From Lysobacterales bacterium UBA2790 (GTDB lineage: Bacteria; Pseudomonadota; Gammaproteobacteria; Xanthomonadales; Xanthomonadaceae), in assembly GCA_002352135.1 (NCBI GenBank), contig DEHW01000198.1:8058-23800 (forward strand): a DNA stretch of 15,743 nt. Reading direction: 5' to 3'. The translations under genes were made by a program, and so were the position numbers. Each line of letters opens with the position of its first letter. The first letter of the stretch is position 1. Below, in pieces: positions 6,660 to 14,800 of the stretch. The notes under the pieces were generated by a model. The model saw only the letters and a program-made list of their open reading frames with translations. It did no database searches and was not told where the DNA came from.

Positions 6660-7274
6660 TCAGTAGACCGAAAAGACCGCGCGGCAGCCGTCTTCGACCC
6701 AAACGCCACCGTTGTCGTAGCCCCAGTTGTCACCATAGCGACATTGGGTGCGCGACAACTGCTGGTCGAGATCGACGCGGGCATGACGCAGATTGGCGCG
6801 GCAGTACTCGTGGCGGTCGCCTTGCGATTCGCAGGTGATCCGTTGCGATGGGTTGTAGCCGTAACGATCGCCATGGTCGTAAGGACGGTAGTCGTAACGA
6901 TCACGGTCATTGTCATGATCGTTGTGTGCGGCAATGGCTGCCGCACCGATCAGCCCGATTGCCAGGGCGGCCGCTGCCTTGGAGTCGCGATCGCTGCCGT
7001 GGTTGGACCGATAGGTACCGAGGTCGAATTGGGCACGGCAGCCATTCGACACCCAGATACCGCGATTGTCGTAGCCCCAGGTGCTGCCTTGGCGGCAACT
7101 GGCGCGGCTGTATTGCGTGGACAGACTCACGCCACCGCTGGTGTCGGCATAGCAGTGTTGGGTCTGGCCGTTCTCTGACTCACAAACGATGCTGCGCGCA
7201 AACGCGCCACTGCTGAACGCGGTCAGGACAAGGGCGGCGCTCAGTGACAAAAACGTGCGGGTGGAAATACGCAT
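6660..7274 (-). CDS. Exported protein with two DUF3011 domains
   Basis: Exported 204-residue protein of unknown function. The ATG at 7274, with GGAG eight bases upstream, starts a signal peptide ending near GAFA (27). Two DUF3011 domains follow, at about 28-84 and 145-203. Each has four cysteines with near-identical spacing (C31, C41, C60, C79; C148, C158, C178, C197) and the signature WGYDNRGIWVSNGCRAQF or WGYDNGGVWVEDGCRAVF, implying two disulfides per domain in the periplasm or outside. Between them lies a hydrophobic alanine-rich stretch (99-116) and an Asp/His/Tyr/Arg-rich stretch (117-141) with 7 Asp, 3 His and 5 Tyr, which may bind metal or interact with the membrane. It starts 17 bp after the EF-hand stop, so the two are co-transcribed. 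Confidence 0.87.
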   Translation of the reverse strand: MRISTRTFLSLSAALVLTAFSSGAFARSIVCESENGQTQHCYADTSGGVSLSTQYSRASCRQGSTWGYDNRGIWVSNGCRAQFDLGTYRSNHGSDRDSKAAAALAIGLIGAAAIAAHNDHDNDRDRYDYRPYDHGDRYGYNPSQRITCESQGDRHEYCRANLRHARVDLDQQLSRTQCRYGDNWGYDNGGVWVEDGCRAVFSVY

Positions 7275-7291
7275 GGGTGTTCTCCGTGAGA

Positions 7292-7693
7292 TCAGGATTT
7301 CTTGCCGGACCATTCTTCGGCGGACAGTTCGCCGTCGCCGTCCTTGTCGGCCGCTTTGAAGGCATCAGCGACCGCGCTGGTGAAGGACTCCACTGTGACA
7401 TTGCCCGGTTGCACCGTATTGCCCTTGGCATCCACTGCAGCCGGGTGCTCTTGACCCGCGATGCGGCCATCGGCGTTGGTGTCGATATGCCCGAACACGT
7501 TAACCACGCGATTGCGGAACTCTTCCCAGCTGACTTTGCCATTGGCATCAAAATCAGCTGCTTTGAAGGCGGCATCAGCCGCATCGGCAAGCGCCTGATC
7601 AGCGGCCAGACTGCTCGTGCTGACAGCAGTCAATGGCAGTGCACAGCAAAGAGCGAAGCGAGAGAGCCAGTGAAGCGACACGGACTTGGACAT
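7292..7693 (-). CDS. Exported EF-hand calcium-binding protein
   Basis: Exported protein of 133 residues. The ATG at 7693, with GAGGT eight bases upstream, starts a signal peptide ending near SSLA (30); an upstream in-frame ATG at 7726 would spoil the signal and has no site. The mature part has three canonical 12-residue EF-hand loops: 47-58 (D47, D49, N51, S55, E58), 71-82 (D71, N73, D75, E82) and 116-127 (D116, D118, D120, S124, E127), all with acidic residue 12, so calcium binding is likely. The partner is unknown. It is the first gene of a leftward set with the tandem DUF3011 protein (17-bp gap) and perhaps the PliI-like gene. Confidence 0.88.
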   Translation of the reverse strand: MSKSVSLHWLSRFALCCALPLTAVSTSSLAADQALADAADAAFKAADFDANGKVSWEEFRNRVVNVFGHIDTNADGRIAGQEHPAAVDAKGNTVQPGNVTVESFTSAVADAFKAADKDGDGELSAEEWSGKKS

Positions 7694-7741
7694 GGATGCA
7701 CCTCGATTGGGGTTTGGCATGGACATCGTTCAACCAGCAGC

Positions 7742-7770
7742 GCTATCGAGTCTGTCCGTTGCTCACTCAA
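7742..7770 (-). promoter_or_regulatory. Candidate promoter for the EF-hand/DUF3011 genes
   Basis: On the minus strand TTGAGT (7765-7770, four of six consensus bases) and GATAGC (7742-7747, three of six) are separated by exactly 17 bp. This would give a leader of about 40 nt before the EF-hand start at 7693. The match is weak and is offered as a candidate only. Confidence 0.3.
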
Positions 7771-7776
7771 GCCCCT

Positions 7777-7793
7777 GTCAGCAATTTACTGAC
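7777..7793. promoter_or_regulatory. Near-palindromic 17-bp dyad in the divergent control region
   Basis: GTCAG (7777-7781) and CTGAC (7789-7793) flank an AT-rich 7-base centre; the full 17 bp departs from perfect symmetry only at one outer pair and the centre. It sits 6 bp outside the candidate -35 box of the leftward genes and upstream of the rightward DUF3011 gene, as an operator for a dimeric regulator would. No regulator is assigned. Confidence 0.35.
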
Positions 7794-7801
7794 GCGGCAA
7801 T

Positions 7802-7861
7802 GCGTGCATCACGGACAGATGCACGCCTCAGCGAAGCAGACCCTGTGAGTGCGCTGAGGCG
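7802..7861 (+). other. Two overlapping hairpins in the leader of the rightward DUF3011 gene
   Basis: The first stem pairs GCGTGCATC (7802-7810) with GATGCACGC (7818-7826), with a 7-base loop. The second pairs CGCCTCAGCG (7824-7833) with CGCTGAGGCG (7852-7861), with an 18-base loop. They share bases 7824-7826, so both cannot form at full length at once. They lie 32-90 bases before the ATG at 7893. They may be a structured leader, an attenuator or a small RNA; no U-tract follows. Confidence 0.4.
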
Positions 7862-7892
7862 CCCCTTTCCATCTGTATTCCGAGGCCAACCC

Positions 7893-8390
7893 ATGAAGAA
7901 CGTGAGCGCAATTCTCCTGTCCATCGCATTGCCCATGACCGTGGCCGCCGCACCAACGGTCGTCACCTGCGAGTCGCACGACAACAAGATGAACGAGTGC
8001 GAGATGGACACGTCGGGTGTCGTGGTGGTGGATCGCCAGCTAAGTCATACACGCTGTGTGCAGGATCAGAACTGGGGATTGAATCGCCATTCGGTATGGG
8101 TGAAGGACGGTTGTCGTGCGGTGTTCGCCTTGCAAGGTGCCAATCAGGATCGCTACGAAGAACCAGCGCCATCCGATGAAGACAGCGGCTATCAGAGCTC
8201 CGGCCATGCCCCCTCGGCGGCAGTTCGTGCCTGCAACGAGTTTGCGGATCAGGGCTATGACGGCACCATCGTTTCGCAGAATCCGATGAAGCCGGGATGG
8301 TGGGAAATCGTCCTGCGCTATGAGGAATACCGTTACGTTTGCAATGTCAGCAGCAACGGCAAAGTGGACTCCTTCGACAAGCTCGATTGA
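7893..8390 (+). CDS. Exported DUF3011 protein with a C-terminal Cys-pair domain
   Basis: Exported 165-residue protein of unknown function. The ATG at 7893 has GAGG (7882-7885) seven bases upstream and begins a signal peptide ending near AAA (20); the frame is open to the left but that part lacks a site and an export signal. A single DUF3011 domain (about 22-80) keeps the four cysteines C26, C36, C55 and C74 with the same spacing as in the neighbouring tandem protein, but the usual WGYDxxGIWV is altered to WGLNRHSVWV. An Asp/Ser/Glu-rich linker (86-106) leads to a second module (109-165) with C114 and C150, the core MKPGWWEIVLRYEEYRYVC and a short conserved-looking end. It diverges from the EF-hand gene and precedes the metalloprotease by 88 bp with a hairpin between. 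Confidence 0.82.
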   Translation: MKNVSAILLSIALPMTVAAAPTVVTCESHDNKMNECEMDTSGVVVVDRQLSHTRCVQDQNWGLNRHSVWVKDGCRAVFALQGANQDRYEEPAPSDEDSGYQSSGHAPSAAVRACNEFADQGYDGTIVSQNPMKPGWWEIVLRYEEYRYVCNVSSNGKVDSFDKLD

Positions 8391-8426
8391 GCCCGCCATT
8401 CCAGTCTGTTCCCAACCCACAGCTTT

Positions 8427-8458
8427 TGCCGCCGTGTCGTGGTGTCGGCGCGGCGGCA
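8427..8458 (+). terminator. Hairpin between DUF3011 and metalloprotease genes
   Basis: An 8-bp GC-rich stem, TGCCGCCG (8427-8434) with CGGCGGCA (8451-8458), and a 16-base loop, is followed by GTATTTTG, a short U-rich run. This resembles an intrinsic terminator for the DUF3011 gene. The metalloprotease ribosome-binding site starts only 11 bases later, so partial read-through or attenuation is also possible. Confidence 0.45.
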
Positions 8459-8478
8459 GTATTTTGACGAGGTGAATC

Positions 8479-10995
8479 ATGGCGAGTCGTTTGGTTCGAA
8501 GCGTGTTTGCGCTGCTGTTGGGTTGTGGGATCAATGGCTACGGCCACGCCGCGGAAGCGCGCGATCCAGCGACACCCGCGGCGTTTGACAAGCTGATTGG
8601 CGAGGCACAGGCCACCGGAAACGGTCCCTTGCGCGCCTATGTCGGCAAGCAGCAAACCCTGCTTTCACTGCCGACCGCCCTCGAAGGGCGACTGATGTTC
8701 TGGTACGTGGAAGCGGCCCGCTTTCCAGAGTCTGCGGTCGCCACATTGGGCAACGAAGTGGCGGGCGCCGTTGTCGTCCTGGAACGGCATGGCGATCGCC
8801 TGATGGTGCGGGACCGCAGCCCGGCCTTCCAGAAGCGTTCCGGGAGCGGTGTTCCGCGCGCGGAGGCAATAGACATTGATGAGCGTCGAAGCAGTGCGGC
8901 GATCGATACCGCTATCGATGGTGTGGCGCTCGGTCCAGTCATTGCGGTGTTCCCGATTCTGGCCGAGGCGGAAGGACGCTGGCTGATTGATTTGACTGCC
9001 ACCTTCTCCAACGACATAGACGGCTTGACTGCGGCCAATCACATCCTGCAATCGGGACTGGTCCCCGCGCCGATCGGTCTGACGGTCGATCCGACACGTT
9101 CCTTCATTGCTGACATCGATGCCTACCCGACCAATCTGCATATCCGTACGCAACTGACCTTTCGCGGCGCCGATCCAGCGGCACCCGCCGCGGGTTTCAA
9201 GCCGCTCACCATCGAACTGGGGCATTCACTGGTGCTGTTGCCGGAGCAGCCCATGGCGGCGCGTCGCTATGACGATCGTGTCGGGTTTATTCCCACCGAA
9301 TTCACCGAGTTCGAGACGGCCGACGGCAGGGCCGTCTCCAACGACATCTTTCATGGCGTGATCAAAAGGCATCGGCTGGAGAAACGTGATCCGGCGGCTG
9401 CCGTCAGCGAGCCGATCAAGCCGATCGTGTTCTATGTTGGGCCAGGCGTGCCTGATCGCTGGCGTCCCTACATCAAGGCGGGTGTGGAGATGTGGCAGCC
9501 CGCATTCGAAAAGGCGGGCTTTCGAAATGCCATCTTGGCGATGGATGCGCCGACTCCAGAGCAGGATCCCGAGTGGAGTCCAGAAGACGCACGCTACAAC
9601 GTGATCCGTTGGCTGCCGCAGCCCTTCGTCAATGCGATGGGACCCAGTGTCTCCGACCCGCGCTCGGGTGAAATCCTGTTCGCCCACGTCATGATCTGGC
9701 CACAGGTGCTGAACTACTTCTCCAACTATTACTGGCTGATGGCCTATGGCATCGAGCCCGACGTGAAGGGCCTACCGCTCAGCGAGGCCAAGCAAGGCCA
9801 ACTGTTGCAGTACATCGTGGCGCATGAAGTCGGTCATTCGATCGGTCTGCGGCACAACCATCTCGCTTCCACGGCCTACTCCGTTGCTGATCTGCGCAAT
9901 CCGGCATTCGCCAACACGCGTGGCTCCAACGCATCGATCATGGCCTATGGCCGCATGAATCAAGCTGCCCAGCCTGGCGATGGTGTGACGCGCGTGTTGC
10001 CGATCATCGGTCCCTATGATGAGTTCGCCATCCAGTGGGGTTACGGCAAGCATGGCGACACTCCCGAAGCCGAGCAGGCCGAACTGACGCGCTTGGCAGC
10101 GGCATCGGTCAATGATCCTCTGCTGCGCTGGGGTGCAGGTGAGGATGGGGTCGAGGATCGCTGGGCATTTGATCCCCGCGTACTGATGGAGAACGTCGGG
10201 GCGGAGCGCATCGAAGCCACCCGGCTAGGATTACGCAAGATCGGCCTGGGTATTGATGCGCTGCCGAGCGAGGCGCCGCAACTCGTTGACTTCCGCGCCA
10301 CCTATGACCTGGCAATCGGTCAGTTCGACACCTTCCTGGGCAGCGTGCTGAAACTGATGGGTGGTCAACTCACCGGTGCTGCCGGCGACGATCGCCCGCA
10401 GTTTGTCCCTGCTTCGGAGCAACGCGCGGCGGTGGCCTTCGTGCTGGATGAAGGCCCGCGGATGGCCGACGTGTTTCTGAAGCCGGAGATCTTGGCACGC
10501 GCTGAGCCATTTGCCGGTGATCGCTTGGTCGACACGCGGCGTGCCCGTTATGTGCGGGAACTGCTCTCGGGTCCGCTGATGGCGCGGGTACAGACCCAGC
10601 ATGAGATCGACCCGACCCAATTCGGGGTATCGGACCTGATCACCGAGGTGACCGCGCAGGTCTGGGGTGATCTGGATGATCTGCCGAACTGGCGGCGACT
10701 GCAGCAGGCAGGCTGGCTGGATATGGTTGAGGCAGCCGTGCACCCCAAGCCCGATCCGACGGCGGCGGCCAAGGCGACTGAACTTCTGTCGCAGAAATAC
10801 TCACAGGGCTACGTGGTCAATCAACTTGCCAGCAGCGCCGACAGTATGCTGCCTGGCTATGCGCTGGACACCTTGCCAGGTCTAGCGAACCGCCTGCGTC
10901 AGGCCGCACGCAAACCGCGGGATGAGGCATCGCGGGCGCACCTGCTGGCTATGGCGCGGCGCATGGACGACATCCTGAGGCCAGCAATGCACTGA
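8479..10995 (+). CDS. Exported zinc-dependent metalloprotease (DUF5117/DUF4953 type)
   Basis: An 838-residue exported metallopeptidase. The ATG at 8479 follows a strong GAGGTGA site. The N-terminus is a signal sequence; it may be cleaved near HAA/EA (24-26), or C16 in LLLGC may be a lipoprotein cysteine. The zinc site HEVGHSIGLRH (449-459) supplies H449, H453, H459 and catalytic E450, and a Met-turn follows in SIMAYGRM (M488), the metzincin arrangement. The region before the zinc site (about 80-300) matches in layout the DUF5117 module, and the catalytic part DUF4953, of large secreted or outer-membrane-associated proteases. Substrate is unknown. It follows the DUF3011 gene and precedes the response-regulator gene by 55 bp, so it may be transcribed with one or both. 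Confidence 0.9.
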   Translation: MASRLVRSVFALLLGCGINGYGHAAEARDPATPAAFDKLIGEAQATGNGPLRAYVGKQQTLLSLPTALEGRLMFWYVEAARFPESAVATLGNEVAGAVVVLERHGDRLMVRDRSPAFQKRSGSGVPRAEAIDIDERRSSAAIDTAIDGVALGPVIAVFPILAEAEGRWLIDLTATFSNDIDGLTAANHILQSGLVPAPIGLTVDPTRSFIADIDAYPTNLHIRTQLTFRGADPAAPAAGFKPLTIELGHSLVLLPEQPMAARRYDDRVGFIPTEFTEFETADGRAVSNDIFHGVIKRHRLEKRDPAAAVSEPIKPIVFYVGPGVPDRWRPYIKAGVEMWQPAFEKAGFRNAILAMDAPTPEQDPEWSPEDARYNVIRWLPQPFVNAMGPSVSDPRSGEILFAHVMIWPQVLNYFSNYYWLMAYGIEPDVKGLPLSEAKQGQLLQYIVAHEVGHSIGLRHNHLASTAYSVADLRNPAFANTRGSNASIMAYGRMNQAAQPGDGVTRVLPIIGPYDEFAIQWGYGKHGDTPEAEQAELTRLAAASVNDPLLRWGAGEDGVEDRWAFDPRVLMENVGAERIEATRLGLRKIGLGIDALPSEAPQLVDFRATYDLAIGQFDTFLGSVLKLMGGQLTGAAGDDRPQFVPASEQRAAVAFVLDEGPRMADVFLKPEILARAEPFAGDRLVDTRRARYVRELLSGPLMARVQTQHEIDPTQFGVSDLITEVTAQVWGDLDDLPNWRRLQQAGWLDMVEAAVHPKPDPTAAAKATELLSQKYSQGYVVNQLASSADSMLPGYALDTLPGLANRLRQAARKPRDEASRAHLLAMARRMDDILRPAMH

Positions 10996-11050
10996 GAGCG
11001 TGGAGCCGCGTCGCGCGGTGACCTCTCGACCATGGTGGGAGGGTCGCGTC

Positions 11051-11776
11051 ATGGCACTGAACGGCATGCTGTGGATAATGGAGCCCATGAATGGCTCCAC
11101 CCTTGGCGCAGACCCTAGCCAGTTCCATCGATGGCAGATCATGATTGTGGACGACCACCCGATCGTCCGCATGGGCCTCGCTGCCCTGATTGACGCCGAG
11201 CCCGACATGCGAGTGGTTGCCCAGGCCGAAGACGTTCAAGGTGCGCTGGATCTGCTGGACCAGCACACCTTGGATTTGCTGATCATTGATCTGTCGCTGC
11301 GCGAATCGAGTGGCTTGGATCTGCTGAAGGAAGTCGCGAAACGGCAAATGCGCGCCATTGTGGTGTCGATGCAGGACGCACCGACCTGGGCAGAGCGCGC
11401 ACTGGCCGCCGGTGCGCGCGGTTATGTGCACAAGAGCGAAGCGGGCCGGAATATTGTTCAAGCCATTCGCAAAGTGCGCCAAGGACGACTGTATGTCAGT
11501 GACTCCGTATCGCAAGCCTTGCTGGAGCGTCGACTCAGCAGTGGTCGCCATGATGACGAGATCGATACACCGCAAATCGAGCGATTGACCGATCGTGAAC
11601 TGGAGGTGATGGTGCGCATTGGACGCGGACTGACCACGACACAGATCAGTGCCGAACTGCAGGTCAGCCCGAAGACGGTGCAAACCTACCGTGATCGCAT
11701 CAAGCGCAAGCTGGCGCTGGAAAACGCCGCCGAGCTCTCGGCCGAGGCCACTCGCTGGGTCGTGCAGCGCAGCTGA
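11051..11776 (+). CDS. NarL/FixJ-family response regulator
   Basis: Cytoplasmic DNA-binding regulator of 241 residues. The receiver domain (about 30-145) has the acidic pair D34-D35, phosphoacceptor D80 in LLIIDLSLRES, S106 and K128 in GYVHKSE. The C-terminal LuxR-type helix-turn-helix (177-232) reads LTDRELEVMVRIGRGLTTTQIS and continues VSPKTVQTYRDRIKRKLAL, both typical. I chose the ATG at 11051 because it alone has a strong site (GGGAGGG, 11037-11043). Starts at 11078, 11087 or even 11141 would still keep the receiver, so the N-terminal 28 residues are uncertain. It lies 55 bp behind the metalloprotease gene and converges with the propeller histidine kinase, its likely phosphodonor. Confidence 0.93.
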   Translation: MALNGMLWIMEPMNGSTLGADPSQFHRWQIMIVDDHPIVRMGLAALIDAEPDMRVVAQAEDVQGALDLLDQHTLDLLIIDLSLRESSGLDLLKEVAKRQMRAIVVSMQDAPTWAERALAAGARGYVHKSEAGRNIVQAIRKVRQGRLYVSDSVSQALLERRLSSGRHDDEIDTPQIERLTDRELEVMVRIGRGLTTTQISAELQVSPKTVQTYRDRIKRKLALENAAELSAEATRWVVQRS

Positions 11777-11781
11777 AGGCC

Positions 11782-11841
11782 AGGAGCCTGCGAGGCAGAA
11801 GCGGACTTTTCGCCTTGATCACTTCTGCCGCCCCGGCTCCT
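11782..11841. terminator. Nested bidirectional hairpin between regulator and kinase genes
   Basis: Outer arms AGGAGCC (11782-11788) and GGCTCCT (11835-11841) enclose a symmetric 5x5 internal loop and inner arms GGCAGAAG (11794-11801) and CTTCTGCC (11822-11829). The structure fills almost the whole 63-bp gap between the two stop codons and overlaps the kinase TAG (11840-11842). It is the likely shared terminator of the convergent pair; no U-tract flanks it. Confidence 0.6.
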
Positions 11842-14800
11842 AGTCCAACGGCAGTTCAATCCGGCAGCAAGTGCCTTCCCCGGCAGCGGATTCGATGGTG
11901 AAGCGGGCACCGGCCAGTCGCGCCCGCTCCCGCATGCTGGCCAAGCCCAGGCCGCCGTGTGTGTCGCGCGCGCCAGGATCAAAGCCTTGACCGAAATCGC
12001 GAACCTCCACTTGCAGTCCTGAACGGTCGCTGCGAATCGAGACAATGGCGTTGCCACAGCCCGAATGGGTTCGCGCATTGCGCAGTGCTTCCTGGACGAT
12101 GCGGTACACCGCAAGACCTCGCTCGGCACTTGGTTCGGTGATCGCCTCGATGCAGTCGAACTCGACTTCTAAGCCGGTTCGCTCGGAAAAGGTGTGGCAT
12201 TCGCTGCGCAGGGCATCGACCAGGCCCAAGGCCTCCAGCGCCGGCGGGTGCAAGTCCCGAGAGAGGACTTGGACGTCATTGGCCACGCTCTCCAGAGCCT
12301 TGGCGAGTTCCTGCATCTGTGCACTCGATTTCTCATCACCACTGCGCGCCACGCCTTGCAAGGTGCTCCAGGCGAGCATGGCCAGTCCAGCCAGACGCTG
12401 GGTCACATCGTCGTGCATCTCACGCGCCAGACGACGGCGCTCGTCCTCTTGTGCAGTCAATACCTGCGCGGCCAGCTGGCGCGCTTCCCCTCGGCTATGA
12501 CGCAGCTTCTCAGCCTCTTCGCGCAACTGCAGTTCCACCTGCTTGTAATCGGTGATCTCCACCGCAGTGGTGATGACGTGCTCCACCTCAAGACCCTCGG
12601 CAGAAAAGCCGGGCCGTTTGATGACCTTGAACCACTGCGACGCCTGATCACGGTTGTGCAACTCGATCTCGTCAATCACCAGCTCTCGCGACTCGGCAAT
12701 GACCACGGAATCCAGGTTGGCCAGTCGTTGAAAGGCGCTCGACCAGACCGGCTTTGCGTCAGTGGCGTCACCGCCTGACAACTCGGATTGGCGCTCAATC
12801 ACCGCCGTCGCCGCCTGATTGCTCAGTGCCACAGAGCCGTCTTTCGCGCGTACGAAGATGGGATGGGGACTGGTGTCGATCACATCACGCAGGAAGCGGC
12901 GAGCGCGCGCCAGAGAACGTGCGTGAACCTGTCCCAGTCGAAGGCGCCAGGCAAGGACCGCCGCGACGATGCCAAGAACCAGCAGTCCGACGCTGATTCG
13001 CACATCCTGTCGTTCCCACCATCCGGCCACGACATCAACCCGGTAACGTTCCTCGGCACTAATCCAGTCCTCGCCGGGAACACGGGCCTGGAACTCGAAG
13101 TGGTAGCTACCCGGCGGAATTCGGCTATAGCGCGCTTCGTTGCCGGGCGCGCTGTATACCCACGCATCTTCCAGTCCTGCCAGGCGATGTCTGAACTGGA
13201 CCGCCTCCGGACGCAAGGTCTCCACCGCCGAGTAGCGCACACGCAAGGAGCGCTCATCGGTGCCCAGCTGAAAGCTGCCAGAGTCCAGAGGCAGCGAGCG
13301 CGTGCCGGCCCAGGCCTGCAGCAGATACAGATGACTCGGATCAAGGACGGCACTGCGAATCTTCGAAGGGCTCGCCACAGCCAGACCCAGATGACTCGGA
13401 AAGACCAACTCCCCAGTGTGCAGACGGGCCACCGAGGGATAGCCCCAACCATTGGTTTCCTGATCAAGTAGTCCGTCGCGGCGGTCGACATGCTCGATGG
13501 ACAGGGTGCCTGGTTCACCTTGCGCAGAACGATCCACATCCGCCAACCGGACTCGGGCCAGGCCGTCGTTGCCGGACATCCACAGGAAGTCTTTGCCATC
13601 TAGTGACAGGGTATGGACAGGCCAGAAGCTCAAGCCACTGTTGTATCCAAAAACCGAGCGTTGCCCGTTTCGCAGACGGACCAGTCCGACCGCACCGCTG
13701 GCGACCCAGAGCGTTCCATCGTCCGCTTCAGTGAAGGCACTGACGTAGTCGCGCTGAGGCTCGCCCAGATCAATGCGATGCCAATGCTCGCCGCGCTGCT
13801 GAAACAGTCCTTCAGCGCCTCCGGCCAGCAACTGACCGTTGCGATCACGTTTGATGAAGGTGGTAGCACGAAGTGGCAGTCCGACATCGGTACCGTGTTG
13901 GATGATGCCGTTGGGCGAGAGTTCGACAATCGGATTGACTCGATCACTGATCCACAAGGTGCCCGGTTTGAGCGGATCGGCATACAGGACGGACACTCTG
14001 CCAGACCAGCGCTGGCCCTTTGGCCCGGCCGAATGCAGGCGTCCCTGATGCAACCATGCCAATCCCTGATCCGCACCGACCCAGAGTGCGGAAGGTTGCT
14101 CGACGTCGAAGTCCAGTGCCCAGGCTGTCTCGCCGGGCAAGCCCTGCTCGGGGGACCAGTGCTGCAGGCGCTCGCCCAAGCGATTGGTGCGGAACAGGCC
14201 GCCGCGAAAGGCGCCCACCCAGATCTGCTCGCCATCGCTCAGCACCGCCGTCGCGCTATTGATACCCAGGCCCTCGGACATCCCCAGGGAGCGCACCGCG
14301 CCGACACCAAGCCGCGACAGCCCGCCAGAAAACGTGCCGACCCACAAATCCCCGCGTTGATCCTGGAGGAAGGCTCGAACGCGCCAGTCATCCAAGCCGG
14401 GGCCAAGCGGTCGCTGTTCAGTGGTGCCGTCCTTCCAGCGCACCAGTCCGTCGGGCCCGCCATACAGCAGGCGGTGCTGTGCGTCGAGGAACAACTTGCC
14501 GACACTGCCAGCAGCGCTGATCTTCTGCCATGCGGTCTGTTCGTCGCGGCGTGACCACACGCCATCCTGACAGGACGTGTATTGCGCACCATGGTGATCC
14601 ATGACGAACCCACCGGCTTGGCAGTTGGGTGCGTCCAATGATGCCCGCCAACGGCCATCAACCAGCTGCCACAAGCCGCCAGAGCGCGTCCGTGCCCACA
14701 AGCTGGACTCGACAACCTGCAGCGCCACCACGTCCGCATCGCTCAGCGGCTCTGTAGCCACCAGCATCGTGCTCCCATCCCGGAAGATCCAGAGGCCGCG

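Noticed and set aside
6553..6702. N-terminal extension of the PliI-like protein to 6702
   Set aside because: It crosses two hairpins and overlaps the tandem DUF3011 gene, while the ATG at 6552 has a ribosome-binding site and opens a normal signal peptide.
7686..7892. N-terminal extension of the single-DUF3011 protein to 7686
   Set aside because: It would overlap the EF-hand start and the control region and bury the signal peptide; the ATG at 7893 has a good site.
13613..14554. 313-codon plus-strand open frame inside the sensor-kinase gene
   Set aside because: Antisense to conserved propeller repeats of the kinase, with no site, no motif and low-complexity Gln/Ala-rich translation.
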